DNA from: Cerasicoccus arenae
GTDB taxonomy: Bacteria > Verrucomicrobiota > Verrucomicrobiia > Opitutales > Cerasicoccaceae
Direction: 5' to 3'
Length of the DNA stretch: 64,000 bases
Assembly (NCBI RefSeq): GCF_014651635.1
Contig: NZ_BMXG01000015.1
Coordinates: forward strand, 1 to 64,000
The position numbers and the translations under genes are program-made. This document shows, one piece after another, positions 18,289 to 27,077 of this stretch; position 1 is the first letter of the stretch; every line of letters starts with the position of its first letter. The notes beneath the pieces are model-generated. The model was not told the DNA's origin and made no database searches. It saw only the letters and a program-made list of their open reading frames with translations.

Positions 18289-20501
18289 AGACTCGCTTAA
18301 CTCCACGCTCGGATAAGAACACGCCATTTCGCCAATGGACGGGCCCGTTGACCGAAGAGATTGTTTTGCGTCCGGCGGAGTTCGGCCTTGGTCAATTACC
18401 TAACCCGCAACAGCCCGATGCTACTACGGAAAGTGTCTGCGGCTATTGCGCAACGGGCTGTTCGTTAAAAGTGCACTTGAAGGACAGCGAGGCGTTCAAC
18501 CTTTCGGCGGACGCAAATTATCCCGTAAACCTTGGCATGGCTTGTCCGAAAGGATGGGAGTCCCTCGCACCGCTTAAGGCAACGGATCGCGCTACGACCC
18601 CGCTACTCCGTGATGCTTCCGGCAAACTGAACCCGATTACTTGGGAAGAGGCAATGCTGGAGATGATCACGCGCTTTAAGTCGATCAAACAGCGCCATGG
18701 TGGACGCGCACTTTCCTGGCTCAGCACTGGGCAAATTCCCTCTGAGGAAATGGCTTTCCTCGGTGCACTGTGCAAATTTGGCATGGGCATGATTCACGGA
18801 GATGGCAACACTCGTCAGTGCATGGCGACAGCAGTGGCGGCGTATAAAGAATCGTTTGGCTTCGACGCGCCGCCCTACACCTACCAAGATTTTGAAGAGT
18901 CGGACGTGCTGGTTTTTGTCGGCTCGAACCTTTGTATCACGCACCCGATCATGTGGCAGCGCGTCATGCGTAATCGCCGTAATCCTGAGATCATCGTCCT
19001 CGATCCGCGTCGCACGGAAACAGCAATGGCGGCAACCAAGCACTTGCCGCTGCGTCCGAAGTCTGACTTGGCGCTGCTCTATTGCTTTGCCCGTTTGTTG
19101 GTTGAGAACGACTGGTTGGACAACGACTTTATCCAGGCGCACACCGAAGGTTTTTCAGAACTGAAAGAGTTCCTCCTCAACGGACCATACGATCTTGCTA
19201 CCGTGGCGGAATTGTCTGGACTGGATCAAGGCGCGATCTTCGAGGTCGCACGCATGATAGGTAGCGGTAAGCGCGTTTCCCTATGGTGGACGATGGGCGT
19301 CAACCAAAGCTACGAAGGTACCCGGGTCGCCCAAGCGATCATTAACTTGGCGCTGTTAACCGGCAATATTGGCAAGCCCGGTACGGGCGCTAACTCGATC
19401 ACTGGTCAGTGTAACGCCATGGGTTCGCGCTTGTTCAGCAATTCGACAAACTTGCTCGGTGGCCACAAGTTTACCCTCGCTAAAGATCGCTCAAAAATAG
19501 CAGGGATACTTGGCATTGAGGAAGACTGCATCCCGCAAGAAGACTCTTGGGCATACGATGAAATTCTGGAAGGCGTGGAACGCGGTGAGATCAAGGGTCT
19601 CTGGATTATTGCAACCAATACTGCGCACTCTTGGATTAACCAGAACCGCTGGAACAAGCTCCGTGAACAACTGGATTTCATGGTGGTGCAAGACATGTAT
19701 CACACTTCAGAAACAGCGCAGATGGCTGATCTCGTCTTGCCTGCTGCAGGTTGGGGTGAGAAGGAAGGCACCTTCATTAATAGCGAGCGACGCATTGGCC
19801 GGACGCGCAAAGTCAGTCGCGCACCTGGGCAGGCCTTGGCGGATTTTCACATCTTTCAACTCGTGGCGCATTACTGGGGCTGTGGGGAATTGTTTAATCG
19901 TTGGAACTCGCCCGAGGCGGTGTTTAAGATTTTAACCGAGGTTTCTAAAGGCCAGCCTTGCGATATTTCGGGCATCAAAGACTACGCCATGATCGAGTCG
20001 GAGGGGGGCATTCAATGGCCTTTACCCGAAGGCACAGAAGCATTTGACACGCAGCGCCGCCTCTTCGCCGATGGTCAATTTTTCTATCCGAGTGGCCGAG
20101 CAAAATTGATCTTTGAAGCGCCTCGCAAACTGCCCGAAGCGACCGACGTAGAGTATCCTTTTACGCTACTCACTGGTCGCGGTTCTTCGTCGCAATGGCA
20201 CACGCAGACACGCACTGGAAAGTCCGACGTTTTGCGCAAACTTTATCCCGCGAAAAGCTATATAGAAATCAATCCCAAAGATGCGGAGCGCCTCGGTATA
20301 GAGTCCGAAAGCAAGGTGGTCATCAGCTCCCGACGAGGCGAAATCACTGCCTCCGCTCACCTCACGCCAATTACGCCAGTAGGCTCGATATTTGCTCCTA
20401 TGCATTATCGCGAGGTGAACCAACTCACGCATTCATCCTTCGATCCGCAGTCGCGCCAGCCAAATTACAAGGCTTGTGCGGTGCAGGTCTGCAAGGCCTG
20501 A
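18285..20501 (+). CDS. narB: Assimilatory nitrate reductase, molybdopterin catalytic subunit (NarB/NasA type)
   Basis: The 738-residue molybdopterin protein has the N-terminal 4Fe-4S motif [12 protein letters not shown] plus MACPKG (about residues 50-90). The Mo-bis-MGD domains follow, with landmarks [33 protein letters not shown] (Cys is the expected Mo ligand region) and [15 protein letters not shown], and the cofactor-capping end [20 protein letters not shown]. The absence of a Tat leader marks it as cytoplasmic, as expected for assimilation. It lacks the extra C-terminal 2Fe-2S (BFD-like) domain of some NasA enzymes. It sits between the DmsBC fusion and nirA. Strong translational coupling (AGGAGGT, ATGA overlap) to the fusion suggests a complex. 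Confidence 0.93.
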   Translation: MKTRLTPRSDKNTPFRQWTGPLTEEIVLRPAEFGLGQLPNPQQPDATTESVCGYCATGCSLKVHLKDSEAFNLSADANYPVNLGMACPKGWESLAPLKATDRATTPLLRDASGKLNPITWEEAMLEMITRFKSIKQRHGGRALSWLSTGQIPSEEMAFLGALCKFGMGMIHGDGNTRQCMATAVAAYKESFGFDAPPYTYQDFEESDVLVFVGSNLCITHPIMWQRVMRNRRNPEIIVLDPRRTETAMAATKHLPLRPKSDLALLYCFARLLVENDWLDNDFIQAHTEGFSELKEFLLNGPYDLATVAELSGLDQGAIFEVARMIGSGKRVSLWWTMGVNQSYEGTRVAQAIINLALLTGNIGKPGTGANSITGQCNAMGSRLFSNSTNLLGGHKFTLAKDRSKIAGILGIEEDCIPQEDSWAYDEILEGVERGEIKGLWIIATNTAHSWINQNRWNKLREQLDFMVVQDMYHTSETAQMADLVLPAAGWGEKEGTFINSERRIGRTRKVSRAPGQALADFHIFQLVAHYWGCGELFNRWNSPEAVFKILTEVSKGQPCDISGIKDYAMIESEGGIQWPLPEGTEAFDTQRRLFADGQFFYPSGRAKLIFEAPRKLPEATDVEYPFTLLTGRGSSSQWHTQTRTGKSDVLRKLYPAKSYIEINPKDAERLGIESESKVVISSRRGEITASAHLTPITPVGSIFAPMHYREVNQLTHSSFDPQSRQPNYKACAVQVCKA

Positions 20502-20528
20502 AATTTTCAAATTTAACGACTGACAATC

Positions 20529-22295
20529 ATGAGCTCGAATCAGGAATTTAGCACGGTTCAGAAGCAGTATCTACAAGGCTTTTTCGCCGGAGTGTCCCAG
20601 CGTGGACAATTCTTCGTCGGACAGACTGCCAATGGGCAATATACCAACGATCCCAACTCCTCAGCCGGAGGCAACATGATCGAGGAGACCGTCCATGGTA
20701 CGCCAATTGATGACCTTTGTAAGGAAGAGAAAATCAAGTATGAACAGAATGGCCTCGACGTGTGGGACAAGATGCTTGACAACGCCGCCAAGAATAAATT
20801 CCCCGAAGGCGGAGACGTGTTTCGCTACAAGTTTCATGGTTTGTTCTTTGTGACGCCAGCTCAAGAATCCATGATGCTGCGCTGCCGCATTCCTGGTTGT
20901 GTATTGCGCTCGGAGCAGATGATTGGCCTGGCGGAGATTGCGGAAGATTGGGGAGGGGGGTACGCTCATATTACCACGCGTGGAAATTTTCAGATACGTG
21001 AAATTATGCCCAAGTACAGCGTCGATGTGCTGGTGAAAATGCGCGAAGTTGGTCTGACGGCTCAAGGATCAGGCGCAGACAACGTGCGTAATATTACCGC
21101 ATCGCCCACGAGTGGCTTCGATGCTCTTGAGCTAACTGACGTGCTGCCACTGGCCAAGGCGATGCATCATTACATCCTTAATAATCGTGATCTTTATGAC
21201 CTACCGCGTAAGTTCAATATCGCCTTTGATAATGGGGGCGCGATTAGCGTTTGCGCTGACACCAATGACATTGCGTTCTACGCGGTGCGAGTCGGTGAAG
21301 GGCAGGATGTCGAACCCGGCGTTTACTTTCGAGTGCAACTTTGCGGCATCACGGGCCATAAGCAATTCGCTACGGACTGCGGGCTTCTGCTCAAGGCGAA
21401 CGAATGCGTGGCGGTCGCCGCTGCGATGCTTCGTGTTTTTCAGGAGCACGGTGATCGCACGAACCGGAAGAAGGCACGCCTGAAGTACCTCGTCGATAAA
21501 TGGGGTGTTGAGAAGTATTTGGAAGAGGTGGGCAAGAAGCTCGCCTTTGAACTACGTTACTTTGCACTGCAAAGCTGTGAGCCTCGCCATCCGATCACTC
21601 GCCACGGCTACATCGGCGTTTATCCGCAAAAACAGGCAGGGCTCAACTATGTCGGCATCACGGTGCCAGTGGGCCATATGACGCCTGACCAGATGAAAGG
21701 CACCGCAAGGCTGGCCGCCAAGTATGGCAAGGGCGAAATCCGGCTGACCGTCTGGCAGAATTTAATCATCCCACACATCCCTACGGAGAGCCTCGACGCT
21801 TTTACGGAAGAGCTTCGCGCAATGGGTTTTGATTACACCCACGACCCGATTACCAACGGTCTGGTTGCCTGCACGGGCAGTGCTGGTTGTAAATTTGCGG
21901 CGTCCGCCACCAAGGCGCAGTCACTGCTGCTCGGCGAGCACCTACGCTCAACTGTCAATCTCGACCAGCCCATTAATATTCACCTTACCGGCTGCCCGAA
22001 CTCCTGCGCTCAGCACTACGTGGGGGACATTGGTCTGCAAGGCGTGAAAGTCAAAGTGGATGGCGAGTCCGTCGAAGGATATCACATTGTTTTGGGTGGC
22101 GGCGTTGATAACGAGCAGGGAATTGGCCAAGAAGTTTTCCCAAGCGTGCCTTTTGCGGACGTGCCTCCACTGCTGGAGCGCGTTCTGAAAACCTACATGC
22201 AGTCGCGTGTTGAGGACGAAAGCTTCCTTGAATTCACGCGTCGTCACACCACTGAAGAACTCAAGCAAATCTTTACTGACCATGTCCTCAACTAA
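20529..22295 (+). CDS. nirA: Ferredoxin-type nitrite reductase (siroheme, 4Fe-4S)
   Basis: The 588-residue enzyme has two ferrodoxin-like/nitrite-sulfite repeats. The siroheme-cluster ligands are clear: CTGSAGC (C-x5-C) about residue 440 and GCPNSC (C-x3-C) about residue 485. The N-terminal region ([20 protein letters not shown]) is of the NirA type and unlike sulfite reductase CysI. The family reduces nitrite to ammonium with six electrons. It is 27 bases after narB and overlaps the diflavin reductase gene by 14 bases, which suggests that reductase as the electron donor. Confidence 0.92.
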   Translation: MSSNQEFSTVQKQYLQGFFAGVSQRGQFFVGQTANGQYTNDPNSSAGGNMIEETVHGTPIDDLCKEEKIKYEQNGLDVWDKMLDNAAKNKFPEGGDVFRYKFHGLFFVTPAQESMMLRCRIPGCVLRSEQMIGLAEIAEDWGGGYAHITTRGNFQIREIMPKYSVDVLVKMREVGLTAQGSGADNVRNITASPTSGFDALELTDVLPLAKAMHHYILNNRDLYDLPRKFNIAFDNGGAISVCADTNDIAFYAVRVGEGQDVEPGVYFRVQLCGITGHKQFATDCGLLLKANECVAVAAAMLRVFQEHGDRTNRKKARLKYLVDKWGVEKYLEEVGKKLAFELRYFALQSCEPRHPITRHGYIGVYPQKQAGLNYVGITVPVGHMTPDQMKGTARLAAKYGKGEIRLTVWQNLIIPHIPTESLDAFTEELRAMGFDYTHDPITNGLVACTGSAGCKFAASATKAQSLLLGEHLRSTVNLDQPINIHLTGCPNSCAQHYVGDIGLQGVKVKVDGESVEGYHIVLGGGVDNEQGIGQEVFPSVPFADVPPLLERVLKTYMQSRVEDESFLEFTRRHTTEELKQIFTDHVLN

Positions 22296-24060
22296 CCCTC
22301 AGGCTTTATTTCCGTTTTTACCGGACAACGCACCTTTCTCGCCGGATCAGCGAGCTTACCTCAACGGCTTGCTTGCTGGCATGTTCTCCAGCTCGCCTGC
22401 GATGTCGGACTTCGCGGAAGACTCCGCACCGGCGCGGCCACTCACGATCCTCTTTGGCTCGCAGACAGGCAACGCCGAGTCTGTGGCTAAGCAGGCTGCC
22501 AAGAAGGCAAACGTGCAGGGCTTTCAGACGACGGTCTTCGATATGGAAGCCTACCCGAAGGAAAATCTTGCGGCAGAGCAGAACCTATTGATCATCACGT
22601 CGACTTATGGCGAGGGTGAACCACCCGACAACGCCATGGAGCTGCACGCATTTCTCTTGTCTGATGCCGCGCCGAAGTTAGAGAATGTTCACTTCTCGGT
22701 GCTGGGTCTGGGCGACTCCAATTATCCAGATTTCAATGAGTGCGCGAAGCAGTTTGACGTCCGTCTAGCCGAGTTAGGTGCCCAGCGTATGCACGATGGC
22801 GTCTACTGCGATGTTGATTTCGACGACGACTTCGAGGCGTGGCTCACGGGCACACTGGCCGCTGCAGGAGACGTCACTGCTACCACGAGCTCTGCAACGC
22901 AAAGTCAAACTGTAGCTCCAGTAGCTGTTGAAGCGCCTGCTGGTCATAGCCGCAAAAATCCATTTCCCGCCAAACTACTTTCGAACTACAACCTGAACAA
23001 GGTTGGCTCGGCTAAAGAAACCCGCCATGTGGAAATTTGCTTGGAAGGCTCTGGTTTGGAATACGAGGCCGGCGATGCATTGGGCGTGTTCCCGGTCAAT
23101 TGCACGGATTTGGTCGAGGAGTTGCTTGCCCTCACTGGTTTTGACGGTGAGGAGGCTGTTCCAGGAATGGACGGGGCGGAGGTCGCGCTACGTTTAGCGC
23201 TCGCCGAGCACTATGACATCACCAATTTGTCCAAGCTATTTCTGGCGAATCTGGCACCATTTTCCAACCATGAGAAACTCAATAAGCTACTTGCGGATGG
23301 CAACGGCAACATAGACGAATACATCAAGGGACGCCAGATCATTGACCCGCTAGTCGACTTTCCAGGTAAGTGGAGTTCGGCGGCGGAGTTTATCGATATG
23401 TTCAAGAAGCTGGCCCCGCGTCTGTATTCGATTTCTTCCAGCCCGAAGGCGCATCCAGGGCATGTTCACCTGACCGTTGGTGCGGTGCGGTACGAAACAC
23501 ATGGTCGGTCGCGCAAAGGTGTCTGCTCGACCTTTCTGGCAGACCTGCCTGCCGGGACGCCGGTTCGGGTGTATGTCCACCCCAATAAACATTTCAAGCC
23601 GCCTGCCGACCCGAATCGCCCCATGATTATGGTCGGGCCGGGCACGGGCATTGCCCCGTTTCGTGCCTTCTTGGAAGAACGACACGCGGTCGATGCGCCG
23701 GGAAAGAACTGGCTGTTCTTTGGTGACCAGAAGAGCGCATTCGACTTCCTCTATGAAGATCAGCTCAACGAACTTAAAGAAGCGGAAAAGTTGCATCGTC
23801 TCGATCTAGCCTTTTCACGGGATAGTGCTGAGAAATTTTATGTGCAGCATCTTATGATTCAGCAGGGAGAGGAGTTGTTTACTTGGCTCGAAGAGGGTGG
23901 GCACTTTTATGTGTGCGGTGACGCCTCTCGCATGGCTAAAGATGTAGACGCCGCTCTGCACGAGATCGTCAAGACTGTGGGTCGTAAGACTGAAGAAGAG
24001 GCCGCCGCTTACATCGATGATTTACGGAAGCAGAAGCGCTATGTGCGTGACGTTTACTAA
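22282..24060 (+). CDS. CysJ-like NADPH diflavin reductase of the nitrate operon
   Basis: I use the ATG at 22282, inside the end of nirA; the frame is open upstream to 22207. The 592-residue product has a flavodoxin domain ([28 protein letters not shown], about residues 55-190) and a linker rich in Thr/Ser/Ala. A ferredoxin-reductase module follows: [15 protein letters not shown] for [12 protein letters not shown], and [18 protein letters not shown] for NADPH; the C-terminus ends in VRDVY. CysJ normally serves sulfite reductase. No cysI is present here and the gene overlaps nirA, so NADPH electrons probably go to nitrite (and perhaps nitrate) reduction. Sulfite reduction by a NirA/CysJ pair cannot be excluded. 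Confidence 0.88.
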   Translation: MSSTNPQALFPFLPDNAPFSPDQRAYLNGLLAGMFSSSPAMSDFAEDSAPARPLTILFGSQTGNAESVAKQAAKKANVQGFQTTVFDMEAYPKENLAAEQNLLIITSTYGEGEPPDNAMELHAFLLSDAAPKLENVHFSVLGLGDSNYPDFNECAKQFDVRLAELGAQRMHDGVYCDVDFDDDFEAWLTGTLAAAGDVTATTSSATQSQTVAPVAVEAPAGHSRKNPFPAKLLSNYNLNKVGSAKETRHVEICLEGSGLEYEAGDALGVFPVNCTDLVEELLALTGFDGEEAVPGMDGAEVALRLALAEHYDITNLSKLFLANLAPFSNHEKLNKLLADGNGNIDEYIKGRQIIDPLVDFPGKWSSAAEFIDMFKKLAPRLYSISSSPKAHPGHVHLTVGAVRYETHGRSRKGVCSTFLADLPAGTPVRVYVHPNKHFKPPADPNRPMIMVGPGTGIAPFRAFLEERHAVDAPGKNWLFFGDQKSAFDFLYEDQLNELKEAEKLHRLDLAFSRDSAEKFYVQHLMIQQGEELFTWLEEGGHFYVCGDASRMAKDVDAALHEIVKTVGRKTEEEAAAYIDDLRKQKRYVRDVY

Positions 24061-24247
24061 AAAATGTCGGTCTTCTTTGAAGCAAATACTGCAGCTTAAG
24101 GCGATGGTAGATGTGTATCTAGACTGGTGCGCTGTTGCGATAAGCGAACCTCTATTGGATTGCGTGAGTCGGGAAAACTTATATCAGAGAGATCGATTTG
24201 ATTGAACTTACTTGACTCATGCGTGTCAGTGTCTGATCAATCACATC

Positions 24248-24643
24248 ATGCTTCGCCAGCGCATCATCAGCTTTATGCTGTTCAGCTTCATCGTCTGGAA
24301 CACCGTCCTCGGCGGTGCAGGCGATTTGCTGCTTTGTAGTCATCATGATGGTGACGCCCATTTGGTGGGTGAATACATGGTTGATTGTCATGGGGAAAAT
24401 GAAGCAGAAACTGCGTTCTTTAGCCATTGCGATGATTTTGAGTTAGCTGGTGTTGATCTGTTAACATCATCGCGGCATGAACGACTCGTGCTGATGGCAT
24501 CGCAATGCGCCCTTACTGGTCTCGTGCCTGAGCACCTTCCACGATTTGAGGGCGTGTGGATCAAGTGCTTGCCAAATCGTGGGCCACCGCTGGCCCTGGC
24601 GCAATCGATTCTCGTCGTACAGACGACGGTACTGCGTTTGTAA
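24248..24643 (+). CDS. Small secreted Cys/His-rich protein upstream of the metal efflux pump
   Basis: The ATG at 24248 gives 131 residues with a signal-like start (MLRQRIISFMLFSFIVWNTV). Then come CSHHDGDAHLVGEYMVDCHG and FFSHCDDFE, a cluster of Cys, His and acidic residues that could bind a metal ion. The remainder is hydrophobic and ends in TTVLRL. The stop is two bases before the folded RNA element ahead of the efflux genes. I recognise no named family. Proteins like this often precede Cus/Czc operons in related bacteria, so a periplasmic metal-sensing or chaperone role is a guess from composition and position. An earlier in-frame start at 24212 is possible. Confidence 0.6.
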   Translation: MLRQRIISFMLFSFIVWNTVLGGAGDLLLCSHHDGDAHLVGEYMVDCHGENEAETAFFSHCDDFELAGVDLLTSSRHERLVLMASQCALTGLVPEHLPRFEGVWIKCLPNRGPPLALAQSILVVQTTVLRL

Positions 24644-24644
24644 A

Positions 24645-24722
24645 ATCCTGATGTAGTTATCGGCGGATTTTCGCCGGTTGATTGCTAGCCTCGGCTGGCA
24701 TTTTAACTCAACGCATCAGGAT
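24645..24722 (+). ncRNA. Three-way-junction leader that hides the ribosome binding site of the czcC-like gene
   Basis: A perfect nine-pair outer stem joins ATCCTGATG (24645-24653) to CATCAGGAT (24714-24722). It encloses two hairpins: CGGCG/CGCCG (24661-24665, 24672-24676, six-base loop) and GCTAGC/GCTGGC (24684-24689, 24694-24699, loop CTCG). The 3' strand of the outer stem contains AGGA (24718-24721), six bases before the ATG at 24728. Closed, the stem would therefore block translation. The layout resembles a translational riboswitch or thermosensor. I do not recognise a known class. Confidence 0.5.
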
Positions 24723-24727
24723 TTATC

Positions 24728-25987
24728 ATGTACTCATTTTTAAGAAATTGTCTTTTTATTCTAGCTCCCGTAGGAGCGTTATTCGCCCAGATGGAACCAC
24801 CGGATTTTTCGCATCCGGTAAACTACGCGACCGCTGTGCAATGGGCTGTGGCGCGCGACCCTCGAGTCGCCTTAGCCCGGGAGGAAGCGGAGGCTGCGGA
24901 AGGACAGATCGAGCAGGCAGACCTCCCGCCTAATCCCATTTTCGGCTTCGACATGGAGAACTTCTGGGGATCCGGTCCGGTTGATGGAGCGGAAGGCATT
25001 GAGGTAACATTCGCCGCCAGCCAGGTCATTGAGACGGCGGGAAAACAGCAGCGCCGCACTACGCTAGCTCGCCGTGAACGTGAGCTTGTCGATTGGCGGT
25101 ATGAGTTGATCATAGCCGGAATTGAGGCCGACGTACGCACAAGTTTTGTCCAGTTGTTGCTTGCTCAAGAGACGATGGAGTTGCGTCAAGAGCAGTTAGC
25201 GTTGGCCGAAGAAAGCGCAAGGGAAACGACTCGACTCGTCGAAGCGGCGAGGGTGCCATTGCTTGAGCAGACTAGGGCGGAGCTAGAGATACGCAAACAG
25301 CGTTTCGCCTTGGGACAGGCTGAGCGCGACTTGCTGGCAACGCGGACGGCGCTTGCGGTCTTATGGGGGCTCGCGCCCGCTCCGGAATTCACCGTTGATG
25401 GCGAAATTCAATTAGAGCCTGAGCTGCCAGTATTACGCGAGATCCTTGGCCGATTGTCTGAGACCGCGATGCTCGCGCAATACGCTGCTTTGGCGCGTAC
25501 TCGCGAAGCTGTATTGGACTTGGAAAAGTCGAACGCGGCACCGGACTTGGAAATCTTTGCTGGTGGGCGCTACTTCAATGAGGGAGACGGCGACTTTGGC
25601 TTCATTGCTGGTTTTGAAATTCCAATACCGGTTTTCGATCGCAATCAAGGGAATATCCGCACGGCGCGGGCTCAGTTACGTGCTGTTGAGCACGAACGAG
25701 AGGTCACGCGACGGGCATTGCTGAAGAGTGTCAGTGGTGCCTATCAGGCATTAACGGCCGCACACGCGGAAGCCTTTGCCGTGCAAAGTGAACTACTCGA
25801 AGCCGCACAGCAAAGTCTGACTGATACTCAGACTGGATACGAACGTGGGCAATACAACCAGCTCGCTGTGTTGGAAAGTCGCGAGATGCTCTTTGATATT
25901 CGCGAGACATATCTGAACGCCCTGAGGCGCTATGCTGAGGCCAAGGCTCAACTCGATGCCCTGACGCGCCCGGCGAAACTTAATTAA
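24728..25987 (+). CDS. czcC: CzcC/CusC-like outer-membrane efflux channel (TolC family)
   Basis: The 419-residue protein starts with a signal peptide (MYSFLRNCLFILAPVGALFA). Two outer-membrane efflux repeats follow, with TolC-type heptad helices: VALAREEAEAAEGQIEQADL, then NPIFGFDMENFWG, then LIIAGIEADVRTSFVQLLLA, and the second copy at about 250-400 with LEIFAGGRYF and PVFDRNQGNIRTARAQL. Its family forms the outer-membrane exit of three-part RND metal pumps. Translation is probably controlled by the folded leader just upstream. The adaptor and pump genes follow at short spacing on the same strand. The czc name is by overall similarity and the metal is not certain. Confidence 0.88.
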   Translation: MYSFLRNCLFILAPVGALFAQMEPPDFSHPVNYATAVQWAVARDPRVALAREEAEAAEGQIEQADLPPNPIFGFDMENFWGSGPVDGAEGIEVTFAASQVIETAGKQQRRTTLARRERELVDWRYELIIAGIEADVRTSFVQLLLAQETMELRQEQLALAEESARETTRLVEAARVPLLEQTRAELEIRKQRFALGQAERDLLATRTALAVLWGLAPAPEFTVDGEIQLEPELPVLREILGRLSETAMLAQYAALARTREAVLDLEKSNAAPDLEIFAGGRYFNEGDGDFGFIAGFEIPIPVFDRNQGNIRTARAQLRAVEHEREVTRRALLKSVSGAYQALTAAHAEAFAVQSELLEAAQQSLTDTQTGYERGQYNQLAVLESREMLFDIRETYLNALRRYAEAKAQLDALTRPAKLN

Positions 25988-26003
25988 TAACGTTAATCCT
26001 TCA

Positions 26004-27062
26004 ATGACAATGAAACCTTTCTCTATTCACTTTACGCGACAACGTTTCTTTCAAGTGCTGGTATTCAGCATTTTTATCAGCTCTGTAACACAAGCCGCCG
26101 ATGAGCACGATCATGCTGCTAAAAAGGAGCCAGCGGCCCATGATGATCACAAGGATCACGGCCATGAGGAATACGCCGCCAAGTCTGCCGATCAAGATAC
26201 CCACGATGATCATGGCCACGAGGATCATGCCGATCACGCTGCTCGCGTGTCGCCCGCTGTCCTACAGGAGTTTGGTGTAGTGTTGAGCAAGGTTGGCCCA
26301 GGAGTGTTGCACGAGGAGATCATTTTGCCGGGGGAAATTCAGTTTAACCGAGAGGCGTTGGCATATGCGACGCCGCGCTACAATGGCGTGCTGACTAAGA
26401 TCAATGCACGCCTAGCCGATCACGTGGAGGCTGGTCAAGTAATCGCCACACTGGAAAGCACGGACACGCTGCGGCCCTTTGACCTCAAGGCCCCGATTGA
26501 TGGAACGATCGTTAACTATGACGTGACGCCGGGGCAAACTGTTGAGGCCGGCACGCCGCTTTACACCATTGCCAATCTGTCGACCGTTTGGGCGGATTTA
26601 CGCATTTACCAACGCGATATGGCCAAGATTGAAAAAGGGCAAAGTGTACTTATTGACGGTGGTCATAACCTGAAGCCATTTCGCGGCAAGATCGCTTACA
26701 TTGCGCCAACAGTAGACGAGCATACGCGCACAGGGCTTGCCCGAGTCATTGTCGAAAATCATCAGCGGGATTGGAAACCCGGCCAATTTATCAAAGGAAA
26801 CGTGGCGGTCGATGAGCATCAGGCGGCCATGATCGTGCCACGCACCGCGGTGCTTACGCACGAAGGAGCGAAGGTCGTTTTCGTGCAAACAGCGGAGGGG
26901 TTCGAACCGCGACCAGTTGTGCTCGGTCACAGCGATGCGCAGTTTTTTGAAGTCCTGAGTGGGCTCAAACTCGGTGAAACTATCGCGACGAAAAACCCGA
27001 TCTCGCTGAAGGCAGAGCTGGGTAAGGCGTCCTTCGGTGGCCACGAAGGTCATGCTCATTAA
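26004..27062 (+). CDS. czcB: CzcB/CusB-like periplasmic adaptor with His-rich N-terminus
   Basis: The 352-residue product has an uncleaved or signal N-terminus (about residues 12-32). A strongly His/Asp/Lys-rich segment follows at about 33-80 (for example HDDHKDHGHEEYAAK and HDDHGHEDHADHAA) and is likely to bind divalent metal. Next come the membrane-fusion core: beta-barrel strand pieces at 95-130, the lipoyl half-motifs VEAGQVIATLES and FDLKAPIDGTIVNYDVTPGQ, and a second barrel near 230-300. It ends in another short His patch (GGHEGHAH). No long coiled-coil hairpin is obvious between the lipoyl halves, as in short metal adaptors. Lies 16 bases after the channel gene and 15 before the pump. 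Confidence 0.9.
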   Translation: MTMKPFSIHFTRQRFFQVLVFSIFISSVTQAADEHDHAAKKEPAAHDDHKDHGHEEYAAKSADQDTHDDHGHEDHADHAARVSPAVLQEFGVVLSKVGPGVLHEEIILPGEIQFNREALAYATPRYNGVLTKINARLADHVEAGQVIATLESTDTLRPFDLKAPIDGTIVNYDVTPGQTVEAGTPLYTIANLSTVWADLRIYQRDMAKIEKGQSVLIDGGHNLKPFRGKIAYIAPTVDEHTRTGLARVIVENHQRDWKPGQFIKGNVAVDEHQAAMIVPRTAVLTHEGAKVVFVQTAEGFEPRPVVLGHSDAQFFEVLSGLKLGETIATKNPISLKAELGKASFGGHEGHAH

Positions 27063-27077
27063 GTGGAGATAACAACC

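Noticed and set aside
24645-24722. Assignment of the leader fold to a known metal riboswitch (NiCo/czcD or yybP-ykoY)
   Set aside because: The conserved junction bases of these classes were not found; the fold is a three-way junction, whereas NiCo is four-way.
26106-26250. His/Asp-rich repeat in czcB as a frameshift or low-complexity error
   Set aside because: Frame continues cleanly into the conserved adaptor core, and His-rich N-termini are usual in metal adaptors.
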